64,000 bases of DNA, taken from positions 2,356,001 to 2,420,000 of the forward strand of contig OY763926.1 in the NCBI GenBank assembly GCA_963667715.1. The letters are read 5' to 3'. The position numbers and the translations under genes are program-made. The stretch comes from JAFGDI01 sp963667715. Lineage in GTDB: Bacteria > Planctomycetota > Phycisphaerae > Sedimentisphaerales > SM23-30. Below the pieces are notes generated by a model that searched no databases, was not told the origin of the DNA, and saw only the letters and a program-made list of their open reading frames with translations. Below are positions 19,922-28,999 of this stretch, one piece after another (position 1 is the stretch's first letter; each line of letters opens with the position of its first letter).

Positions 19922-21046
19922 TTATGCATTTTTCATGCGATCCAAGGCTTTTTTGAGTAGAATTCGTGAGCAACCGAAGTTCAATCTTACGCATTGAGGG
20001 GCATCAAAAGCGGTCCCATCATTTAAGCCAACTCCAAGAGATTCAAAATATTTAGTTGGGTTCTCAAGGCCAAGCGAAGAACAATCAATCCAACTGAGGT
20101 AAGTAGCTTCAGGAGAACAAACCTTTAGCCCCTTGTAGCCAGATAGCTCAGAGGTAACCAGATCTCGGTTAGCGGTAAGATAGTCCAAGAGCTCCATACG
20201 CCAGGATTCGCCATATTTATATGCCGCATAAGCCGCTTCGTAGCCTAGTACATTTGGGTGGGAAGAAAGTTTATTCACTACAGACTGAAGTTTCACACGC
20301 ATATTAGAGTTAGGTACAATAGCAAAACCACACATAAGCCCTGCGATATTAAAGGTTTTTGACGGTGACATAAGAGTGATGCTATTTTGGAGGATATCAT
20401 CGCCCAGAGTAGCAATTGGGGTGTGGGTATTGCCGTCGAGCATGAGTTCGCAGTGAATTTCATCACTAATTAAGGGTAGATTATGGCGATTACATATTTC
20501 TGCGAGTATTTCAAGCTCCTGAGGGGTATGTGCTCTGCCACTAGGATTATGAGGGTTACTGAGCATAAGCATGCCGGAGTTTTGATTCAGAGAAGCTTCA
20601 AAAGCGTCAAAATCGATCTTATAGTACTCATTTTCATTTATCATTAGTATTTTAGATAAATTGCAGTAGTTTACCTCAGGAATCTCGAGAAAAGGCGGGT
20701 ATATTGGTGTAAAAACTGATACTTCCTGACCGGGATTGCATAAGGCCCTGCAAATACAGTTTAGAGCAGAGACCAGGCCGGCGGTAAAGATGATCCATTT
20801 CGGCTGAATCTGCCAGTTGTACATAGATTCCATGCGATCGACAATAAGCTGTTTGAGCTTAGCCTGAGGGATAGTGTAACCCATTACACCATGATCGGCT
20901 CGAGCTTTGATGGCAGAAATAACCTCAGGTGGAGCGGCAAAATCCATATCAGCAACCCACATAGGAATTATATCACGCCCAGAAAACACATCGTACTTTA
21001 TAGAGCCAGTATTAGCACGGTCTATTATTTTATCAAAATCAAACAT
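19922..21046 (-). CDS. MalY/PatB-family aminotransferase (cystathionine beta-lyase type)
   Basis: 374 residues, fold-type I PLP enzyme. Near the N-terminus IPMWVADMDF is the MalY/PatB signature. NPHNPSGR lies in the middle, SDEIHCEL binds PLP, and SPSKTFNIAGL contains the Schiff-base Lys. Family members cleave cystathionine or other C-S bonds and some act as regulators. The ATG at 21046 is used; a GTG two codons upstream is possible. The promoter region holds a -10 box TATAAT 15 bases before the ATG and a perfect dyad at 21081-21101 that could be an operator. Divergent from the methyltransferase gene. Confidence 0.88.
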   Translation of the reverse strand: MFDFDKIIDRANTGSIKYDVFSGRDIIPMWVADMDFAAPPEVISAIKARADHGVMGYTIPQAKLKQLIVDRMESMYNWQIQPKWIIFTAGLVSALNCICRALCNPGQEVSVFTPIYPPFLEIPEVNYCNLSKILMINENEYYKIDFDAFEASLNQNSGMLMLSNPHNPSGRAHTPQELEILAEICNRHNLPLISDEIHCELMLDGNTHTPIATLGDDILQNSITLMSPSKTFNIAGLMCGFAIVPNSNMRVKLQSVVNKLSSHPNVLGYEAAYAAYKYGESWRMELLDYLTANRDLVTSELSGYKGLKVCSPEATYLSWIDCSSLGLENPTKYFESLGVGLNDGTAFDAPQCVRLNFGCSRILLKKALDRMKNA

Positions 21047-21080
21047 TTTCACTTCTTTACTATTATAAGCTGATATAAAA

Positions 21081-21101
21081 CCGGTAATACTTTTTTACCG
21101 G
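21081..21101. promoter_or_regulatory. operator-like dyad
   Basis: Perfect inverted repeat CCGGTAA-N7-TTACCGG between two divergent genes, upstream of the aminotransferase -10 box. No T-run follows in either direction, which argues for a protein site over a terminator. Confidence 0.45.
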
Positions 21102-21165
21102 AAAGAAGCATGATACAAAACTGGTAAAGATATGTCTAATGTTTTAGTGTTGATACAGTATTTGC

Positions 21166-21194
21166 TTGAGTGTTAATGCACAAAAAATTATAAT
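21166..21194 (+). promoter_or_regulatory. methyltransferase promoter, leaderless spacing
   Basis: TTGAGT (21166-21171), 17-base spacer, TATAAT (21189-21194), then six bases to the ATG at 21201. Transcription would start at the A of ATG. No ribosome-binding site is present. Confidence 0.6.
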
Positions 21195-21200
21195 TCCATT

Positions 21201-21908
21201 ATGAGATATGAACAATTTGTCCAATATTATGATAGAATATTCCCATTTAATAATGTTCAGGCTGATTTTTTTACGGAATATATATCTGTTAATACTTCAA
21301 TTCTGGAGCTGGGATGCGGAACTGGTAAACTTGCGGAGAGACTTGCAAGTGAGAGTAAAAATATAATTGGGATAGATAATGATGAGACGATGATAGTTCG
21401 GGCCAGGAAAGTGTATCCGGAGATAGAATTTAAGGCAATGGCAGTGCAGGATATCGGTGGACTACACAGAAGCTTTGACTTGATAATATGTACGGGTAAT
21501 GTGCTGTCATATCTGAATGATGATGAAATGAGTAATCTGGTGTCTAATGTCGAGAGGATGTTAAATAGTGGCGGCTATTGGATATTTCAGGTAATTAACT
21601 GGGATAGCTTTAAGGGGATGGAAAACTATCAGTTTCCCGATAAGAATATTGACGGTATGGTCTTTAGCAGGAGCTATGATTTCAATAAGAATGGGATCGC
21701 TGAGTTTACACTTGGATTGTCTGGTACTGAAGGTGGTGATTTTTCAGAAGTTCATACACTTTATATGCGCGACAATAGCAGATTTATTAAGCTGCATGAA
21801 AATAGCGGTTTGAAGATAGAGAACTGTTATCTCAACTGGCAGAAGCAGCCTTGGTCAGCTACGAGCAATGGCGGGATAATTCAGGTGTATAAGAAAGGGC
21901 TGAAATGA
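21201..21908 (+). CDS. class I SAM-dependent methyltransferase
   Basis: 235 residues. Motif I is ILELGCGTGKLAERLA (residues ~31-46), followed by an acidic motif II (GIDND), and ICTGNVLSYL as motif IV. The C-terminal half is the lid seen in small-molecule methyltransferases (methyltransf_25 type). Substrate unknown. Its stop overlaps the start of the following lipoprotein gene by four bases (ATGA), so the two are translationally coupled. The promoter suggests a leaderless message. Confidence 0.85.
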   Translation: MRYEQFVQYYDRIFPFNNVQADFFTEYISVNTSILELGCGTGKLAERLASESKNIIGIDNDETMIVRARKVYPEIEFKAMAVQDIGGLHRSFDLIICTGNVLSYLNDDEMSNLVSNVERMLNSGGYWIFQVINWDSFKGMENYQFPDKNIDGMVFSRSYDFNKNGIAEFTLGLSGTEGGDFSEVHTLYMRDNSRFIKLHENSGLKIENCYLNWQKQPWSATSNGGIIQVYKKGLK

Positions 21909-23194
21909 GAGTAATAAGCCTGATACTTATATTTATAATGACTATTAATGGGTGTGGAATTGAACCAATAGTTTCTACTGAACGAGAGGTGTTAGCAAAA
22001 GCGATCACTAATTCCAATACGGATAGAATGGTTCGGTTGGCAAGTATAGAAAAAGCACAAGAGCTGTACCCCGGGGAGTATGTTCATTGGCTGGGGGTTG
22101 GGCTGAACAATACTCCTGATAAGTATATTACAGATGAGTATATTGACAAGCTGACAATGTCGAAATCTTTGGAGGCAATCAGATATTTATGTGAATATGG
22201 AGCGAGATGTCCATTAGAACATGATAGAATGGTTAGAATATGCGAAAGTATAAGCGGACAAGTCTTCCCGGAATATTTGCTGGATATAGTAAACGAAAAA
22301 GATGGTAATGAAGGCTTTGATTTTGTATTGCATGCGAGATTGTGGGAGTATGTCGCGGCTAACTATCCTAGGGATGAGCTTTGCAAATGGGTACGAGAGG
22401 TATCAGCAGGAAACGACCTTGTACGATGCTTAAAGTTTTATAGTACAAAGCTAGACTATATTGCATTTAGCAGCGGTGAAATTATTCAATGCTATATGTT
22501 AATACGAGAAATAGAAGATGATTATTTGGCGGAAGTTGTAGGGAAGTCCAAGGAGATGGGCGGCTATAAGTTCAGAATAAGCGATATGGGACTGATTTTA
22601 AGTTTGCCAGCTGAACAATTCACTAAACACAGAAATGACTTTATTGGTACCGCTAAGGATTATATCACAAATGCAATACATGTGACTCGCCCCCCTGCTT
22701 ATAAAAATGCAACAAATGACAGGACAGACAGTTTCATTAAGCAAATAGATGATTTAACGATTACAGACCTGCTGCGTATAATGCTACTGTGTGAATCGAT
22801 ATACGATAAGCCTCAAGAGTTAAGAGAACTGCTTTATGATGCTTATGACAATAGCGAAATCGGAGGCTTATGCTATATCAATGATGGCAGCTTAAAGTTT
22901 AAGAAATACAGCCCAGGTGCAAGTAAAGGCAGTCATAAATATATAGAATCCAAAAATACAATGGCAGATTCTGTTATGGCTACTGCTCGCTGGCATGTTC
23001 ATGATCAAAGGAGCGGGAAAGGTAACCTTGCCGGGCCGGGCTTAGATGACATGGAGTTTGCGGTCAAGGTGAGTAGTAATATTGTAATATTTACTATTCT
23101 TGATAGTGATGATAACAAATATACGGTAAACATTGACCTGGTGACGGCAGCAGGGATGATAGTTGATCTTGGCGTAGTGGAAGTGATGAGATAA
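21905..23194 (+). CDS. lipoprotein of unknown function
   Basis: 429 residues. N-terminal lipoprotein signal with lipobox around INGC (Cys17) predicts attachment to a membrane. The remainder is rich in helical, acidic stretches without a motif I recognise. The C-terminal ~80 residues (beta-rich, from YIESKNTMADSVMATARWHVH) read like a separate domain. It overlaps the preceding methyltransferase by ATGA, implying joint expression, but the two share no obvious function. A 15-bp perfect hairpin follows its stop. Confidence 0.75.
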   Translation: MRVISLILIFIMTINGCGIEPIVSTEREVLAKAITNSNTDRMVRLASIEKAQELYPGEYVHWLGVGLNNTPDKYITDEYIDKLTMSKSLEAIRYLCEYGARCPLEHDRMVRICESISGQVFPEYLLDIVNEKDGNEGFDFVLHARLWEYVAANYPRDELCKWVREVSAGNDLVRCLKFYSTKLDYIAFSSGEIIQCYMLIREIEDDYLAEVVGKSKEMGGYKFRISDMGLILSLPAEQFTKHRNDFIGTAKDYITNAIHVTRPPAYKNATNDRTDSFIKQIDDLTITDLLRIMLLCESIYDKPQELRELLYDAYDNSEIGGLCYINDGSLKFKKYSPGASKGSHKYIESKNTMADSVMATARWHVHDQRSGKGNLAGPGLDDMEFAVKVSSNIVIFTILDSDDNKYTVNIDLVTAAGMIVDLGVVEVMR

Positions 23195-23199
23195 AATAA

Positions 23200-23236
23200 C
23201 TATGAAGTATGGTGAGCATTACACCATACTTCATAG
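23200..23236. terminator. bidirectional terminator, 15-bp perfect stem
   Basis: CTATGAAGTATGGTG (23200-23214) and its exact complement (23222-23236) flank a 7-base loop between two convergent genes. T-richness is modest on both sides (TTATTTTA on the minus strand). Confidence 0.7.
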
Positions 23237-23252
23237 AATAAATACTACAAAA

Positions 23253-25520
23253 TCAATTTCCGCATAATGAGTTTTGCGGATCGCTACAGTCCAGCCAGCT
23301 CACGGCGACTGCGGTAAAATCAAGAATATCGACATAGCAGTCATTATTTACATCGCCCGGTATAGTTCCATCGCAGCCGGTTTGAGTATAAAAATACATT
23401 TTATCAATATTCAGAGTATCTAGTGCCCTGTTATCATTAGTACGGTCTGTGTCCTGGGCCCTTATATATATAATTCCTTCAAGGCCATTTGGTAATTGAT
23501 AGGACTGCATGGAATTGTCATCATCTGAGCGAGATATTGCAAGCATATCAGTATATATGATGTCGTCCATAGAATATGAAAGCACGAAGTTGTCACCTTC
23601 ATCATTTGCTGTTCTCCATGCTTCAATATTGAAGGTGCAATTCTTTGTTTTTGGTATGTAGGTAGACCATTTAGCTTCAAGATAGCTATAGGTGCCAGAA
23701 TCAACCTCAACAAGCTTTTCATATACATTGTCACTCTTTTTAAGATCAAAATAAGTAGAGTTGTCAGAATATGAAACCAGGCCTTTCAGGTTAATATCGA
23801 ATTCCGGGTAAACTTCACACTCGCCAAAGCGTGCAAGCTCCATAACACTAGCGAATCGCTGGCCACATGCAACTGCACCATTAGTGTCATAATGAACGAC
23901 ATCGGTAAAAGTCAGGTCCTGTGTAGGGAAAGAACGGGTAAAAGGTACGTTCATATCAACATTAGCCTGTGCATTGAGAATGACATCTCCAAAAGTTGCA
24001 TATGATTGGTCGACTTTCAGGTCACCGATAATAAATGGCATATCAGGAACATTAAATTCAGTACGCAGGTCAGTAATGAAATTGGTAAGATTCAGTTCAT
24101 ATTCAGTTGCACGAACTTCGGTATTTGAATCACTTGAACCCTGGAACCAGATCATACCAGCAATTTCGACATCACTATAAACAACTTCCAGTTTAGCTAA
24201 AGCTTCAGGTACTACTCTGATAAAATCGGTATAAAGGTCACCCTGAGTGCCGCCAGAACTCGGTGGTCTCCATCTTGAATACAGATCGGTACCATCAACA
24301 GCATATTTAAGAATTAAAACAGTTTCATTAGTAGAGTAATTTGCAATATCCTGACCAAAAATAAATGTCGGGCCAAACTTATCTACATTGCCCATACCAA
24401 CCTGAAGAGCATCCCAGTCTGTCCATTCACGCCAGAAAGCCGGTATGTTTTCAAACGGGCCGCGGATATCAGCCGGAATTTCACTAGCAAGACCACGTCC
24501 CTGCATATTGGACTGGCCGCCGCAAAGGTACACTTTAGCTGATAATCTAGGGCTGGTTGAGAAAGTCCAGTTTAAACCAGTGTATAGTGTGCCGTCAGCT
24601 TCAACATCAACGCGCCAGAAATAGTCGGTATTTGCCTGAAGTACAGCGACAAAGGAAGTGGCTGACTGTGCTGAAGATACCAGCTGCAAGTCTCCCGAGG
24701 CAGTACCAAGGTACACATTGTAAGCAGGCGAATCGATACCAATGGGTGCATCCCATGTAAGTTCAGTATTCAGTGCTACACCATGTTCGTTATTGGCTGG
24801 AAATGAGTTCGAGGGCAGGCCTGGTTTTGCCTGTACCTCCAAAGCACCCAAATAAGCAAATCCACCTTCAACAATGGCAACATCAAGAACTATATCTCCA
24901 GTAGAAGTTGGGACAATGCCCGTTAGAGAAACTGTGGTATCATTATTACCATTATAGCCGCCAGTACCTATTGCGGTGCCTGAAGTTATTAGATCAACAG
25001 ACTTTGTGCCATTTGAGCCAATGGCGGTATAGCGAGTTATCCTTGTAGAAGTAGATTCTCTGGTACCGAACATGGTCAGATCATAAGTCAGACTCGGGTT
25101 GAGTCCGGTGAGCTTAAGTGCAGCACCACCAACAGACTCAAACCAATAGTCTTCTGTGGCAGTTGCAATAGCAAAATCGCCAAGTAAAGAAGAATCAGGA
25201 GCTAATAGCCCACCATTACGAATACCGTTACTATCAAAACTATTAGTCATGATAAACCCAACACCGGTGCTGGTGTTGTTGGTATCAATGATAACACCTG
25301 GGAATGTTTCGCCATTTGGGATCGGGTTATTTCCATTGTAAGGATGCCAATTATTCCAGTAGTTTCCATTAACATCCGGACTAGCAGTTGCATGGCCGTT
25401 AATGGCATCAGCTGGGCCAAAATCCATTAATATACGCGAGCCGCAAAGAAATTCAGCCTTTACCGAATGTGCTGCAAAGCAAGTCAATAAAGCAATTGAT
25501 AACAAACACATCTTATTCAT
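23253..25520 (-). CDS. secreted sialate O-acetylesterase-like protein with dockerin-like C-terminus
   Basis: 755 residues. Signal peptide 1-~22. Residues ~25-225 form a beta-rich domain shared with the downstream PEP-CTERM protein. A fibronectin-like segment follows (~235-315), then an SGNH/sialate O-acetylesterase domain with GGQSNMQGRG (Ser nucleophile) and DVVHYD (Asp/His). The C-terminus GDVNNDCYVDILDF is the calcium-binding dockerin-like repeat widespread in Sedimentisphaerales-type planctomycetes. Probable role: deacetylation of extracellular polysaccharide. I chose the ATG at 25520 (signal peptide, GGAG 11 bases upstream) over upstream alternative starts. Confidence 0.87.
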   Translation of the reverse strand: MNKMCLLSIALLTCFAAHSVKAEFLCGSRILMDFGPADAINGHATASPDVNGNYWNNWHPYNGNNPIPNGETFPGVIIDTNNTSTGVGFIMTNSFDSNGIRNGGLLAPDSSLLGDFAIATATEDYWFESVGGAALKLTGLNPSLTYDLTMFGTRESTSTRITRYTAIGSNGTKSVDLITSGTAIGTGGYNGNNDTTVSLTGIVPTSTGDIVLDVAIVEGGFAYLGALEVQAKPGLPSNSFPANNEHGVALNTELTWDAPIGIDSPAYNVYLGTASGDLQLVSSAQSATSFVAVLQANTDYFWRVDVEADGTLYTGLNWTFSTSPRLSAKVYLCGGQSNMQGRGLASEIPADIRGPFENIPAFWREWTDWDALQVGMGNVDKFGPTFIFGQDIANYSTNETVLILKYAVDGTDLYSRWRPPSSGGTQGDLYTDFIRVVPEALAKLEVVYSDVEIAGMIWFQGSSDSNTEVRATEYELNLTNFITDLRTEFNVPDMPFIIGDLKVDQSYATFGDVILNAQANVDMNVPFTRSFPTQDLTFTDVVHYDTNGAVACGQRFASVMELARFGECEVYPEFDINLKGLVSYSDNSTYFDLKKSDNVYEKLVEVDSGTYSYLEAKWSTYIPKTKNCTFNIEAWRTANDEGDNFVLSYSMDDIIYTDMLAISRSDDDNSMQSYQLPNGLEGIIYIRAQDTDRTNDNRALDTLNIDKMYFYTQTGCDGTIPGDVNNDCYVDILDFTAVAVSWLDCSDPQNSLCGN

Positions 25521-25660
25521 TATTAAATATTCTCCAATCTGATAGAAGATTAAAACGACCTCGCCCACGATATAATTGACCAAATCATGGACAAGGCCAT
25601 AAACCAAACCTATACAAGGTCTTATCACTAATATAATGTAATTAGAACATACTTGATTAT

Positions 25661-26416
25661 TTATTTACAGATCTTCCTATAATTTATAAAGCCAAACCCG
25701 GCCAGGATCATAGAAATAGTAGCAGGTTCTGGGACTTCAGTAATCTCCAGAATTCCCAGATATGCGTAGCCGCCTTCAACAACAGAGACATCAAGTAATA
25801 TTTCGCCATTAGCATCTGGTGACAAGTCAGACAATACGGCAATAGTATCGTTATTACCGTTGTAGCCGCCTGTACCAATACCATTACCAGAAGTTTGTAA
25901 ATCTACATACTTGCCAGCAGCAGTGTATCGAGTGATCCTACTGGAAGTAGATTCACGAGTGCCAAACATTCTGAAATCATAAGTAGAATTTACATTGAGA
26001 CCGCTAATTAGAATTGCCGCCCCACCAATAGATTCAAACCAATAATCTTCAGTAGCTGAAGCCACAGCGAAATCGCCTAAGAGCTCAGCACTTGGTGCCA
26101 GCAGTCCACCATTGCGAATACCATTACTATCAAAACTATTAGTCATTGTTAGTGCGATACCAGTGGCATTATTACTGGCATCGATCACTGTACCGTTAAA
26201 GACTTCGCCATTTGGTATAGGATGACTACCATTATATGGGTGCCAATTATTCCAGTAGTTACCATTGACGTCAGGGCTGACAGTCAAGTGTCCGTTAATC
26301 TCATCAGCTGGGCCGAAATCAATTAATACTCTGGAATCTGTCATTGCAACTGCGTGAGCATAATTCACAGCAGTTAACATAGCAACAAGCATAAACAAAC
26401 ATACCTTCCTCTTCAT
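25661..26416 (-). CDS. PEP-CTERM anchored protein, paralogue of the esterase N-terminal domain
   Basis: 251 residues: signal peptide (1-~22), one ~200-residue beta domain, and a PEP-CTERM sorting signal at the end (VPEPATISMILAGFGF then basic NYRKICK). Such signals direct cleavage and surface sorting by exosortase in EPS-producing bacteria. The domain matches residues ~25-225 of the neighbouring esterase almost throughout, with shared phrases such as NGNYWNNWHPYNG and FDSNGIRNGGLLAP; nucleotide identity is also high, so this is a recent tandem duplication. Domain function unknown; carbohydrate binding is plausible. Confidence 0.85.
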   Translation of the reverse strand: MKRKVCLFMLVAMLTAVNYAHAVAMTDSRVLIDFGPADEINGHLTVSPDVNGNYWNNWHPYNGSHPIPNGEVFNGTVIDASNNATGIALTMTNSFDSNGIRNGGLLAPSAELLGDFAVASATEDYWFESIGGAAILISGLNVNSTYDFRMFGTRESTSSRITRYTAAGKYVDLQTSGNGIGTGGYNGNNDTIAVLSDLSPDANGEILLDVSVVEGGYAYLGILEITEVPEPATISMILAGFGFINYRKICK

Positions 26417-26557
26417 TTCAAACCTCCAAGAAATAAATACATAACCTTAACTATTGCATCAAAAGCAAATATCAGTTAAGAGTACAATAAAGCAACCTGA
26501 AGAAATATCAGGATTGCAAACATTCATGATAATAACTCAAATAGGCCAGAGGCCCGT

Positions 26558-28258
26558 TTAATTTGATTTAATACTGTGTAAATTCAGCATTGGCCTGGCA
26601 AACATTGACCATGAATTAGATACGCTTTGGCTAGAATCTGTAATTACCAATGATAAAAAATGATCATTTCTTTGTATATCAATATTGAGAGTCACTGGTT
26701 CACTTACAGGAGACTGGCCAATATGAGAAAATACTACTTTGCCGTCAATAAGAACCCAGAAATCGCATTCAGGCAATTTAGCAAGTTGTTCATCATTAAT
26801 CAAAAAGCTATCAGATAAGCCGCAAATAGCACTGAAACTGGTTATTTCAACACCGGATAGACTTTTTCGTATTTTGGCGAGATCAAAAGTAATACCCTGA
26901 TTGGGATACATTAAAATTGCAGGGGAATCATCTGTACCATAAACCTGTCCGGCAAGAGTTAGCATTTTATCATTTGCATTAAACAGCGAATGAAGCTGGC
27001 CGGCATTTATTATGCCACTCCTGAACTTTCCACTGGTATCCGGGCAATCGGCAAAAGTATGGCCATATGAACTAACAATAAGAGGCTTATCTATATTGTC
27101 AGGAATAAAGACTCCGTCAATAAACGGTAGCGACACTCTAAAAAAGCCTATATTTCTTACCTGATAGCCGGTAAAGTTTAAGTTGGTTGAATATCTGCCA
27201 TTGGCATTATCTATACCAGTATTTAAACTCCCAGTACCAAAGCCGTTGCCGCCGCCAACAATGTCAGCAAGATCAAGAGAATCCTGCCCTCTCCAAATCA
27301 CGTTTGACTTCGAGCTGACATTACGCACAAAAGCTTCGGTATGAACCGGGATGTCATGTGCCTTTTTGGTATAATTATCGAATTTGACAGCACAATTTTC
27401 ATTAACAATAGTAGTAAACTCATCTTGCTTACCACTTTCAGCATAGAGCTGTACCTTGCCTTTGATGACATGTACTTCGGCCGAATTATTGATGTCGGCC
27501 TGTACACCAAACTCGGTACCAAGATCTACAAATTTACAGCTGGGTGTTTCAACGCTAAAACCAATCCCAGATTTTGAAACCTTACTAAATAATCTGCCAT
27601 AATTCAAATAGATACCAGAATTAACAATCTCAAATAATGCAGGCCCTTCTACCAGTACATCAACGCCATTATCGTATTTGATCTTAACAATACCGGACTC
27701 GAGGCTAATAGCTTTTCCGGAAGAATACAGACGCTGGCCAGACACTCTTACAGAGCCAGTATTCCCCCACTCGACATTAACCAGATCCGTTAAAGTTGCA
27801 ACCTCCTGGCTAAAGTTTTTCTGAGGCGCAAATTTTACCATGAAAATAATGAACAAAACCGCAGCGGCGCTCATTACAAATCCAAATATTTCAGATTTAG
27901 ACAAGCTTTTTTTGCATGGAGGTAATTTAATATCTTTTGATTCCAATATCGGTACTGAAACTGGCTCAGGTTCAGGCTTTAGCAGCTCAATCCTTGGTGC
28001 GGAATTTTCAGACACTGCCATATCCGACCATGCCTGATCGTCAAGCATCATATCGTTTATGATATTCAGTTCAGAAGCAATATTGACCTCACTGAGCACG
28101 TAATAAAGCTGAACGCACTTAATATAGTATTCTTCCAGATCAGAGTAGTCATTCAATAATTTATGAAAACTCCGTATCTCTTGATCAGTAATATTTCCAT
28201 CCAGTGATTTATTTATCAAAAATCGAAGCTGTAGCTTTTCTTTAGCAGTACTTATCAC
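26558..28258 (-). CDS. FecR-domain membrane protein, probable anti-sigma factor
   Basis: 566 residues. Cytoplasmic N-terminal ~110 residues, one transmembrane helix (about IFGFVMSAAAVLFIIFMV), then a FecR domain in the periplasm (VEGPALFEIVNSGIYLNYGRLFSKV ... CKFVDLGTEFGVQ in separate blocks) and a C-terminal region of unknown fold. It starts with GTG at 28258, overlapping the sigma gene stop as GTGA, with a GGGGGGG stretch as ribosome site. The coupling strongly suggests that it controls the ECF sigma factor in response to an external signal, as FecR-like proteins do in this phylum. Confidence 0.85.
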   Translation of the reverse strand: MISTAKEKLQLRFLINKSLDGNITDQEIRSFHKLLNDYSDLEEYYIKCVQLYYVLSEVNIASELNIINDMMLDDQAWSDMAVSENSAPRIELLKPEPEPVSVPILESKDIKLPPCKKSLSKSEIFGFVMSAAAVLFIIFMVKFAPQKNFSQEVATLTDLVNVEWGNTGSVRVSGQRLYSSGKAISLESGIVKIKYDNGVDVLVEGPALFEIVNSGIYLNYGRLFSKVSKSGIGFSVETPSCKFVDLGTEFGVQADINNSAEVHVIKGKVQLYAESGKQDEFTTIVNENCAVKFDNYTKKAHDIPVHTEAFVRNVSSKSNVIWRGQDSLDLADIVGGGNGFGTGSLNTGIDNANGRYSTNLNFTGYQVRNIGFFRVSLPFIDGVFIPDNIDKPLIVSSYGHTFADCPDTSGKFRSGIINAGQLHSLFNANDKMLTLAGQVYGTDDSPAILMYPNQGITFDLAKIRKSLSGVEITSFSAICGLSDSFLINDEQLAKLPECDFWVLIDGKVVFSHIGQSPVSEPVTLNIDIQRNDHFLSLVITDSSQSVSNSWSMFARPMLNLHSIKSN

Positions 28259-28779
28259 TCGCCCCCCCTTTCCAGGCATTGGAGGAGCAGCCCCTGTATC
28301 TTGGCGAATTTGAAATAAATCGACCTTATACTTTTATTGATTTGAGCGGATATCTCTTTGATACTGAATTCGAGAGTGTATTTCATATTAACCAGTAGCC
28401 TATCAGTATTTGACAGTTTTTTTATGCAGTCTTCAAGCTTTGAAAGAGTTTCTTCAACTTTTTTACTTTGTTCGAACGCTGCATTTGAAATACTGGCTAA
28501 CTTATCATCGTCGCAAATCATACATCGGTTTTTATTGAGTTTTTTGCGATAATCGAGGACTTTGAAATATGCGATCCTCACCCCCCAGGCGACAAAGTCG
28601 GTACCGGGAGTGAAGTGATGCTTTTTTTCCCACATATATGCCGTAGTGTCCTGCATAATATCGTCTGCGTCAGATTTGTTCGGCTGCAGTGTCAATATAT
28701 AAGCGTAAATACGCCTCTGATTAGCAGTGATCAATGCGACAAATTCACGGTCGCTAATATTTACATTGTCTTCGGTCAT
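28255..28779 (-). CDS. ECF RNA polymerase sigma factor, Rhodopirellula/Verrucomicrobium type
   Basis: 174 residues. Sigma2 region with DADDIMQDTTAYMWEK near residues 37-53, and a sigma4 HTH near 125-165 (EFSIKEISAQINKSIRSIYFKFAKI). This subgroup is abundant in planctomycetes and sits with FecR-like genes. Upstream bases give TATTAT with five bases before the ATG and no Shine-Dalgarno, again a near-leaderless pattern. It is coupled to the FecR gene by the GTGA overlap. Targets may include the neighbouring secreted glycan genes; this is inference only. Confidence 0.88.
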   Translation of the reverse strand: MTEDNVNISDREFVALITANQRRIYAYILTLQPNKSDADDIMQDTTAYMWEKKHHFTPGTDFVAWGVRIAYFKVLDYRKKLNKNRCMICDDDKLASISNAAFEQSKKVEETLSKLEDCIKKLSNTDRLLVNMKYTLEFSIKEISAQINKSIRSIYFKFAKIQGLLLQCLERGGE

Positions 28780-28999
28780 TAGTTATAATATCGTTTTTTG
28801 ACTTAAAAAGTTTAATCGAGAGTGTGTTCATATAGATAAGCCAAAAAATACGAATTTGCGCAAAAAAAACAAGAATATTTTAAATAATATTACCGATTAG
28901 CAGTGCAGGAGAATGGGCGGAATAATTGAAGCGATATAAACCTATGCAATTAGAGCACTTAAGCCACAGGCGATATATAGACTTATTATATTTAACACC

